From Thioalkalivibrio sp. ALJ21 (GTDB taxonomy: Bacteria; Pseudomonadota; Gammaproteobacteria; Ectothiorhodospirales; Ectothiorhodospiraceae): a stretch of DNA of 64,000 nt. The position numbers and the translations under genes were made by a program. Below are positions 58,477-64,000 of the stretch, piece by piece (the stretch's first letter is position 1; each line of letters starts with the position of its first letter). The stretch lies in assembly GCF_000378605.1 (NCBI RefSeq), contig NZ_KB905156.1:229209-293208 (forward strand), written 5' to 3'. Below the pieces are notes generated by a model that saw only the letters and a list, made by a program, of their open reading frames with translations, was not told where the DNA came from and made no database searches.

Positions 58477-59126
58477 CGCGTCGCCATATGCCAGTTGGCG
58501 ATACGCACGCGCAGTTCCACGCCCTCGCGCTCGAGGTCCATGCGCACCGGGAGCGCCATACCGTCAACCTCATCGAACTCGCCGAACTCGATCACCCAAC
58601 CGGACTGCTCGATACGGCGGGGCAAGCCGTCCTCGTCCGTCGCCAGCTCGTATTCGGCGTCCGGGGCAAGCAATCCCCGCACCCAGTAGCGCATGCCGGA
58701 AACCGGTATCGACTCGTTCGTCAGGTAGGCGACCAGGGCATCCGGGTCCTCGGCCTGGTATTGCTCGCCGGCCCGCGTGACCAGCACCGCGGGTTGATCC
58801 GGGGCCAGCGTCAGACGGCCACCCCCGCGCCCCATGGGGCCAGACAAGTCGAGGACATGGCGCTCCTGCTGCACGCGCCAGTTCAGCTGCGCGGACCAGT
58901 ATTCCGTCTCGGTGGAGAGCCCCAGACGGGCCGCCAGGCGCCACTCGTCAAAGGCCTTCACCACCTCGGCGCGCTCGTCGAAGGCCTGTCGTGCAGCGGG
59001 GTCTTCGGTACGAGGCATCGGGGCCGTACAACCGATCAGCACCAGCGCCACGACGACACCCGATACCCAGCGGGTCACTCCCGCCCACGAGGGCGCACGG
59101 GACTCTGGGGATCCAGACAACATCAC
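58473..59126 (-). CDS. lolB: Outer-membrane lipoprotein receptor LolB
   Basis: Receives lipoproteins from LolA and inserts them into the outer membrane. 217 residues with lipobox VLIGC (cysteine near residue 33). The LolB fold follows: FDEWRLAARLGLSTETEYWSAQLNWRVQ, DLSGPMGRGGGRLTLA, MRYWVRGLLAPDAEYE and ESGWVIEFGEFDEVDG-like strands. It is coupled to the TPR lipoprotein gene upstream and to ispE downstream, the usual lolB–ispE order. Confidence 0.93.
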   Translation of the reverse strand: MMLSGSPESRAPSWAGVTRWVSGVVVALVLIGCTAPMPRTEDPAARQAFDERAEVVKAFDEWRLAARLGLSTETEYWSAQLNWRVQQERHVLDLSGPMGRGGGRLTLAPDQPAVLVTRAGEQYQAEDPDALVAYLTNESIPVSGMRYWVRGLLAPDAEYELATDEDGLPRRIEQSGWVIEFGEFDEVDGMALPVRMDLEREGVELRVRIANWHMATR

Positions 59127-60841
59127 TCGAGGAGTTCGTCACGCACCCGCAGCAGGCGCTCGTGATCCGGCTCGCGCTCCAGCGCCGCCTCCAGAATGGA
59201 GCGCGCCTCGTCGCGTTCGCCCCGCTCCCAGAGCACCACGGCAAGGTTGCTCGCGATCTCGCCGTCGTCGGAGAGATCGTAGGCGCGGCGCAGGAAGTCC
59301 TCGGCCTCGTCCAGCCGTCCGAGGCGATAGAGGACCCAGCCATAGCTGTCGATGATCGCCGCGTCGTCGGGCTCCTGTGCGTAGGCCCGTTCGATCAGGT
59401 CCAGCGCCTCGTCATAGCGGTCGGTGCGGTCCGCCAGCGTATAGCCCAGCGCATTCAGTGCGGCGACGTTCTCCGGATCGTTGTCCAGGATCGCGCGAAA
59501 ATCCGCCTCGGCGGCCTCAATGTCATCCTGGCGCTCGTGCACCAGGCCGCGCATGTACAGCAACCGGGTGTCGCCGGGGAACTGCACCAGTCCCCGATTC
59601 AGGCGTTCGCGCGCAGCCGTGTACTCGCCCCTTTCGCGCAGCACGTTCGCCTCGCCAACATAGGCACGTCGGGCAAGCTCTGCATCCGGGCCCTGCTGCA
59701 TCTGTTCGAAGCGTTCGCGCGCCGCCGACTCGCCCTCGATCTCCAGCGTCATGCGCGCCGCGCGCAGGCGGGCATCATCGGCGTGGCCGCCACCCCCGAC
59801 CCGCTCGTAGGCCTGGCGCGCGCCTTCCGGGTCGTCTTCCATCTCGTGCAGCCGCCCCAGGTAGTAGGCGATGTCGTCCGCGCGCTCGCCCAGGGCGTCC
59901 AGACGCTCCAGATAGGTCCGGGCCGGCCCCAGCTGTTCGGCCTCGAGGTTCATCAGCGCCAGGGCCAGCAGCAGCTGCACATCCTCCGGGTCCTGCTCGA
60001 CCAGGCGGTCCATCTCTTCGCGCGCCATCTCGCGATCATCGTGCTCCGCCAGCATACGGGCATAGCCAAAACGGGCCTCGCGGCTCTCCGGGTGGTTGGC
60101 CACCGTCGCGCGCAGCTCCTCCAGCGCCTCGTCGGACTGCCCCGCCTCGTCCAGGGCGCGGGCGCGCAGCAGGCGCAGGGACACGGATTCCGGGAAGCGC
60201 TCCACACCCCGCGCGGTCGCCTCCAGTGCCGGCTCGCCGGGCGCGAAGCGCAGTGCCGCCTCGGCAAATACGCGATGCACACCGACGTCGTCCTGACGCT
60301 GATCCGTCAGCTTTTCCAGGGCCTCCAGCGCGGCCTCGCGGTTGTGTGTCTGCCCGACAACCGCGCCAAGCGCCGCGTAGGGGTCTCCACCCTGCACGGC
60401 CTGCAGGTCGATCACCGCTCCCATTTGCTCGGCAGCCGGATCCGGCTGCCCGAGGTCCAGACGCAGCACCGTGGACAACTGCAAGGCATCCAGGCTCTCC
60501 GGTGCCAGCTGGCGCCAGCGCTCGGAAGACTGCAGGGCCTGGTTGCGATCCCGGGCGAACAGCGCAATGCGGGTGGCCCGTTCGGCAATGGCCGGGTCGT
60601 CGCTGAGCAGGGCCGCGGCGCCATAGTAGCGCGCGGCCTCTTCGTACTGCCCGGAGCGCACGGCGATCTCGCCGACCAGCACCCCCAGCATCAGGGCCGC
60701 TTCCGGGTCCTGAGCCGGCATGATCGGGAGGATCACGGGGCGATCCGTCTCCAGGGCCTCGCCCTCCGAGGCGCCCAGAGGCATGTGGGCGCAGCCCACC
60801 AGCACGAGCGCGGCCAGCGCCGCAAATAGGGGTCGAATCAT
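59123..60841 (-). CDS. Tetratricopeptide-repeat lipoprotein
   Basis: 572 residues. The signal peptide ends with the lipobox LVLVGC (cysteine near residue 17), so it is membrane-anchored, probably in the outer membrane. The rest consists of many TPR-like helix pairs (about 50–570), for example AALNALGYTLADRTDRYDEALDLIERAYAQ and AIIDSYGWVLYRLGRLDEAEDFLRRAYDL. Such proteins are scaffolds in envelope assembly. Family members commonly precede lolB in gammaproteobacteria. The ATG at 60841 was chosen because the signal peptide starts there. Confidence 0.9.
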   Translation of the reverse strand: MIRPLFAALAALVLVGCAHMPLGASEGEALETDRPVILPIMPAQDPEAALMLGVLVGEIAVRSGQYEEAARYYGAAALLSDDPAIAERATRIALFARDRNQALQSSERWRQLAPESLDALQLSTVLRLDLGQPDPAAEQMGAVIDLQAVQGGDPYAALGAVVGQTHNREAALEALEKLTDQRQDDVGVHRVFAEAALRFAPGEPALEATARGVERFPESVSLRLLRARALDEAGQSDEALEELRATVANHPESREARFGYARMLAEHDDREMAREEMDRLVEQDPEDVQLLLALALMNLEAEQLGPARTYLERLDALGERADDIAYYLGRLHEMEDDPEGARQAYERVGGGGHADDARLRAARMTLEIEGESAARERFEQMQQGPDAELARRAYVGEANVLRERGEYTAARERLNRGLVQFPGDTRLLYMRGLVHERQDDIEAAEADFRAILDNDPENVAALNALGYTLADRTDRYDEALDLIERAYAQEPDDAAIIDSYGWVLYRLGRLDEAEDFLRRAYDLSDDGEIASNLAVVLWERGERDEARSILEAALEREPDHERLLRVRDELLE

Positions 60842-60901
60842 TTCGGGTCCGATCGGATTACTCCGTTGCATTCAGGGGAGACTCGGATAAGTGCATCACT
60901 T

Positions 60902-61186
60902 AGGGAAACACTGATCACTGTACACGCTCGCGCTCGAGTCGCTTTTGCGTGCGAACAAGGCGCGGTGACTGCCGTGCAGTCATTCTGCACAAGGGAACCG
61001 CAACGCCGTTCCCACGCAAAAGCGGCCGAGCCCCTTCTTCTCAATGGTTTGTGGGGTTGGCACCCCAAGTTCCCCGATCCTGCGTTGCGGCCCTTGCCGG
61101 TAGAACCACTACCGGCTGCGCATCGCGCCTTGTCTCGGAAAACCTGGGGTGCCAACGCGAGCGTTTACAGTGATCAGTGTTTCCCT
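60902..61186. repeat. 285-bp element: two nested hairpins enclosed by 31-bp inverted ends
   Basis: The ends 60902–60932 and 61156–61186 are inverted repeats with 30 of 31 matches, starting AGGGAAACACTGATCACTGT. Inside are two hairpins. The first pairs GCTTTTGCGTGCGAAC (60941–60956) with 61008–61023 and has a perfect tip, GTGCAG/CTGCAC (60974–60990). The second pairs 61057–61077 with 61135–61155 and has a perfect tip, GCCGGTAG/CTACCGGC (61096–61116). No target-site duplication or gene was seen. It fills most of the 528-base gap between the divergent TPR lipoprotein and hemA genes. Confidence 0.9.
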
Positions 61187-61287
61187 GTTGGACGCCCATC
61201 CCGTGCCACGGTTCCAAACTGGCAACCGAGCGGCACACCGGCTGGACACTGTAACGGACGGCACGGGCCAGTACACTACGCACCCAC

Positions 61288-61327
61288 CACCGAGGGAATG
61301 CACTTCTCCCTCGGTGACTTGTATGTT
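61288..61327 (+). promoter_or_regulatory. Hairpin plus T-rich stretch in the hemA leader
   Basis: CACCGAGGGA (61288–61297) pairs perfectly with TCCCTCGGTG (61307–61316), with a nine-base loop. ACTTGTATGTTTTGG follows. The arrangement looks like a rho-independent terminator or attenuator in the plus direction, 54 bases before the hemA start. Alternatively TATGTT could be part of a promoter; no convincing -35 was found. Confidence 0.4.
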
Positions 61328-61369
61328 TTGGGGGCCTTTTCCGGGCATTTGCGGCACAATAGCGTCAGC

Positions 61370-62668
61370 ATGCTGTTCACTCTTGGTATCAATCACAAGA
61401 CCGCTCCGGTCGCGATCCGCGAACGGCTGTCGGTGAATGAAAGCCAGCTCGGCGAGGCCCTGCACTCGCTGCGCTCGGGTGTCCTGTTGCCGGAAACCGC
61501 GATCCTGTCGACCTGCAACCGCACCGAAGTGTACTTCCGCGAGGGCGGCAAGCAGTCCGAACACCGCGTGCTGGACTGGCTGGGCGGTTACCACGGCATC
61601 GACCGCGACGAACTCAGGCCCTATCTCTATCTGCACCACGACGGCTCCGCGGTGCGCCACACCCTGCGCGTGGCAAGCGGCCTGGACTCGCTGGTCCTCG
61701 GCGAGCCCCAGATTCTCGGGCAGATGAAGACGGCCTACCAGCATGCCCATGACGCCGGCACGCTGGGCCGCTCGCTGGAGCGCCTGTTCCAGCATGCCTT
61801 TGCCACCGCGAAGGACGTGCGCACCCAGACTGCGATCGGCCAGAGCGCCGTCTCGGTGGCCTTTGCCGCGGTCTCACTGGCGCGCCAGATTTTTGGCGAC
61901 CTGAAGCCGCTGACCGCGCTGGTGATCGGCGCCGGGGAGACGATCGAACTGGCGCTGCAGCACCTGTCCGGCCACGGAATCGGGCAGGTGATCGTCGCCA
62001 ACCGCACCGAGGAACGCGCCCAGGCCGTGGCCGAGCGCTTCGACGGCCAGGCGATCAGCCTGAACCAGTTGCCGGATCGCCTGGCCGAGGCCGACATCGT
62101 GATCTCCTCCACCGCCGCCCCGCTGCCGATCCTCGGCAAGGGGGCGGTGGAACGTGCCCTGCGCAAGCGCCGGCACAAGCCGATCTTCATGGTCGACATC
62201 GCCGTCCCGCGCGACATCGAGCCCGAGGTCGGCCAGCTCGAGGACGTCTACCTCTACACGGTGGACGACCTCCAGGAAGTGATCGACGAGAACATGGCCT
62301 CGCGCCAGGCCGCCGCCGCGCAGGCCGAGGAGATCATTACCCAGCGCGCCAGCGAATTCATGCGCTGGTTGCGCGCCCGCGACTCCGTGGACAGCATCCG
62401 CCAGCTGCGTCAGCGCGCCGAGGCCGTCAAGGCCGAATCCCTGGCCAGGGCCGAGGCGATGCTGCGCGCCGGCAAGTCGCCGGAGGAGGCCATGCAGTTG
62501 CTGGCCCACAGCCTGACCAACAAGCTGATGCACGCCCCCTGCAAGTCGCTGAACACCGCCGCCCACGAGGGTGACGCGCGCCTGCTCGACGCCGCCCACC
62601 GGCTGTTCCAGCTGCCCAGCCCGGAAGACGACCCCGGCCACGACCCCGAGTCCGGCACCCGTTCGTGA
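61370..62668 (+). CDS. hemA: Glutamyl-tRNA reductase
   Basis: Reduces glutamyl-tRNA to glutamate-1-semialdehyde, the substrate of HemL, as the first step of tetrapyrrole synthesis. 432 residues. [20 protein letters not shown], then the catalytic cysteine in [12 protein letters not shown] (near residue 50), [17 protein letters not shown], and the NADPH-binding [15 protein letters not shown] (near 190). The C-terminal dimerisation helices follow. The stop overlaps the prfA GTG. The frame is open upstream into the 285-bp element, but family sequence starts at 61370. Confidence 0.96.
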   Translation: MLFTLGINHKTAPVAIRERLSVNESQLGEALHSLRSGVLLPETAILSTCNRTEVYFREGGKQSEHRVLDWLGGYHGIDRDELRPYLYLHHDGSAVRHTLRVASGLDSLVLGEPQILGQMKTAYQHAHDAGTLGRSLERLFQHAFATAKDVRTQTAIGQSAVSVAFAAVSLARQIFGDLKPLTALVIGAGETIELALQHLSGHGIGQVIVANRTEERAQAVAERFDGQAISLNQLPDRLAEADIVISSTAAPLPILGKGAVERALRKRRHKPIFMVDIAVPRDIEPEVGQLEDVYLYTVDDLQEVIDENMASRQAAAAQAEEIITQRASEFMRWLRARDSVDSIRQLRQRAEAVKAESLARAEAMLRAGKSPEEAMQLLAHSLTNKLMHAPCKSLNTAAHEGDARLLDAAHRLFQLPSPEDDPGHDPESGTRS

Positions 62669-63750
62669 AGGCCTCGTTCCGTACCAAGCTCGAGGGCCTG
62701 GCCGAGCGTCATGCCGAGATCGCGCAGCTGCTGGCCACCCCGGACGCCGCCGAGGACGCCGACCAGCTGCGCCGCCTGTCGCAGGAATACAGCCAGCTCG
62801 AGCCGGTCGCCGACGCCTGGAAGGCCTGGCACGACAACCAGGCCGCACTGGAAGAGGCCCGTGCGATGCTCGCGGAAGACGACCCCGAGCTGCGCGCAAT
62901 GGCCGAGGCCGAGATCGAGACCCTGACGGAGCAGGCCGAGGCGCTGGAGGCCGAGCTCCATCGCCATCTGATCCCGAAGGACCCGCACGACAATGCCAAC
63001 GTGTTCCTCGAGATCCGTGCCGGCACCGGTGGCGACGAGGCCGCGATCTTCGCCGGCGACCTGCTGCGCATGTACACCCGCTACGCCGAACAGCAGGGCT
63101 GGAAGCTGGAGATCCTCAGCGCCAGCGAGGGCGAACACGGCGGCTACCGCGAGGTGATCGGGCGCCTGGCCGGCCAGGGCGCCTTCTCGCGGCTCAAGTT
63201 CGAATCCGGCGCCCACCGCGTACAACGCGTCCCGGAGACCGAATCGCAGGGCCGCATCCACACCTCCGCGGCCACGGTTGCCATCCTGCCGGAGCTGGAC
63301 GAGGTCGAGATGCCGGAGATCAACCCGGCCGACCTGCGCGTGGACACCTTCCGCGCCTCCGGGGCCGGCGGCCAGCACGTCAACAAGACCGACTCCGCGA
63401 TCCGCCTGACCCACCTGCCCACCGGCATCGTGGTCGAGTGCCAGGAAGAACGCTCGCAGCACAAGAACCGCGCCAAGGCCATGACCTACCTCGCCGCCCG
63501 CCTGTTCGAGGCCGAGCGCGAGGCGCAGGCCGCCGCGCAGAGCGCCGAGCGAAAGAGCCTGGTCGGCAGCGGCGACCGCTCCGAGCGCATCCGCACCTAC
63601 AACTTCCCGCAAGGCCGTGTGACCGACCACCGCATCAACCTGACCCTGTACAAGCTGGAACAGGTGATGGCCGGTGACCTCGACCCGGTAATCGAACCGC
63701 TGATCCACGAATACCAGGCCGAGCAGCTCGCCACTCTCGCGGACGCGTAA
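62665..63750 (+). CDS. prfA: Peptide chain release factor 1
   Basis: Terminates translation at UAA and UAG. 361 residues; the GGQ motif is in [20 protein letters not shown] (near residue 233) and its glutamine is the substrate of the next gene's product. [18 protein letters not shown] and [18 protein letters not shown] surround the anticodon-like region. The start is GTG at 62665, inside the hemA stop (GTGA). Conserved hemA-prfA-prmC order. Confidence 0.97.
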   Translation: MKASFRTKLEGLAERHAEIAQLLATPDAAEDADQLRRLSQEYSQLEPVADAWKAWHDNQAALEEARAMLAEDDPELRAMAEAEIETLTEQAEALEAELHRHLIPKDPHDNANVFLEIRAGTGGDEAAIFAGDLLRMYTRYAEQQGWKLEILSASEGEHGGYREVIGRLAGQGAFSRLKFESGAHRVQRVPETESQGRIHTSAATVAILPELDEVEMPEINPADLRVDTFRASGAGGQHVNKTDSAIRLTHLPTGIVVECQEERSQHKNRAKAMTYLAARLFEAEREAQAAAQSAERKSLVGSGDRSERIRTYNFPQGRVTDHRINLTLYKLEQVMAGDLDPVIEPLIHEYQAEQLATLADA

Positions 63751-64000
63751 TGGAAACGCCCGCGACGCTGGATGCCCTGCTGCGCGAGCTGCGCGGCCGT
63801 CTGCAGGCGGCCGGATCGGACGAGCCGGGGCTCGAGGCCCGCCTGCTGCTCGGCGCGGCGACCGGCCTCGACACCAGCGCCCTGATCGCCCGCGGGCTCG
63901 ATACCCCCACCGCATCGCAGCGCGAACGCGCCGACACCCTGTGCCGGCGCCGCGAGGCGGGCGAACCGATCGCCCACATCCTCGGCCGCCGCGCCTTCTG
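63750..64000 (+). CDS. prmC: Release factor glutamine methyltransferase (N-terminal part, cut by window edge)
   Basis: Methylates the GGQ glutamine of release factors. Only the first 83 residues are inside the window: [31 protein letters not shown] and GEPIAHILGRRAFW match the N-terminal helical domain and the end of its linker. The SAM-binding and NPPY parts are beyond the edge. The ATG overlaps the prfA stop codon as TAATG. Confidence 0.93.
   Translation, partial: METPATLDALLRELRGRLQAAGSDEPGLEARLLLGAATGLDTSALIARGLDTPTASQRERADTLCRRREAGEPIAHILGRRAF

Overview
The window is chromosomal DNA of a high-GC gammaproteobacterium. Gene order (mla–murA, lptC-lptA-lptB-rpoN-hpf-ptsN-hprK-rapZ, lolB-ispE-tRNA-Gln-prs-rplY-pth-ychF, hemA-prfA-prmC) and protein sequence together suggest a member of the Ectothiorhodospiraceae, for example a Thioalkalivibrio-like sulfur oxidiser. 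That placement is inferred from gene order and sequence style, with no database search. Nearly all the coding content is conserved housekeeping. There is no transposase, phage module, CRISPR array or toxin system. What is unusual lies between the genes: several families of structured inverted repeats.

Layout. 1–10.7 kb: tyrS (cut by the left edge) diverging from anmK; erpA; a bactofilin with a coiled-coil membrane protein and argC; a TlpA-like thioredoxin and hemJ; ptsP and rppH; a HAD phosphatase and an orphan gene. 10.7–14.4 kb: thiD-thiE, hemL, a TauE-type permease. 14.4–15.3 kb: a 776-bp inverted-repeat element with no gene. 15.3–18.0 kb: a sugar-epimerase-like SDR, a luciferase-like oxidoreductase and a hypothetical gene. 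18.1–26.7 kb, plus strand: mlaF-E-D-C-B, murA, hisG, a DAHP synthase, hisD, hisC. 26.7–26.9 kb: a long palindrome between convergent operons. 26.9–41.8 kb, minus strand: the regulatory PTS (HPr, EIIA-Man-like, RapZ, HprK, PtsN), hpf, rpoN, the Lpt export genes, kdsC, kdsD, a CaCA exchanger, then an AEC permease, thioredoxin, LON-domain protein, ubiX, mpl, a small membrane protein and mlaA. 41.8–52 kb: a sensor diguanylate cyclase, argG, an OmpA/MotY-like protein and the pyruvate dehydrogenase genes lpdA, aceF, aceE. 52–60.8 kb: rnt, grxD, ychF, pth, rplY, prs, a rearranged tRNA-Gln locus, ispE, lolB and a TPR lipoprotein. 60.8–64 kb: a 285-bp double-hairpin element, then hemA, prfA and the start of prmC.

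Functional links. The outer-membrane asymmetry system is split: MlaFEDCB sits at 18–21 kb and the outer-membrane lipoprotein MlaA at 41 kb. The Lpt transport genes sit beside two Kdo biosynthesis genes (kdsC, kdsD). LolB and LptA/LptC also act at the envelope. The PTS genes form a nitrogen-type regulatory phosphorelay (PtsP, HPr, PtsN) with an HPr kinase and RapZ, and no sugar permease is visible. Tetrapyrrole synthesis is represented by hemA, hemL and hemJ at three separate sites.

Most interesting region: at 57.1–57.6 kb there is one intact tRNA-Gln gene. A second tRNA-Gln copy is interrupted exactly in the T-loop by a 68-bp hairpin-rich insert, and a third unit carries a homologous 69-bp insert at the same position. 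The two inserts differ by at least one compensating base-pair change, which points to a structured element that uses the tRNA T-loop or grew out of it. Two further repeat families (14.5/26.8 kb and 9.4/61 kb) each occur at two sites and are also built as nested hairpins.
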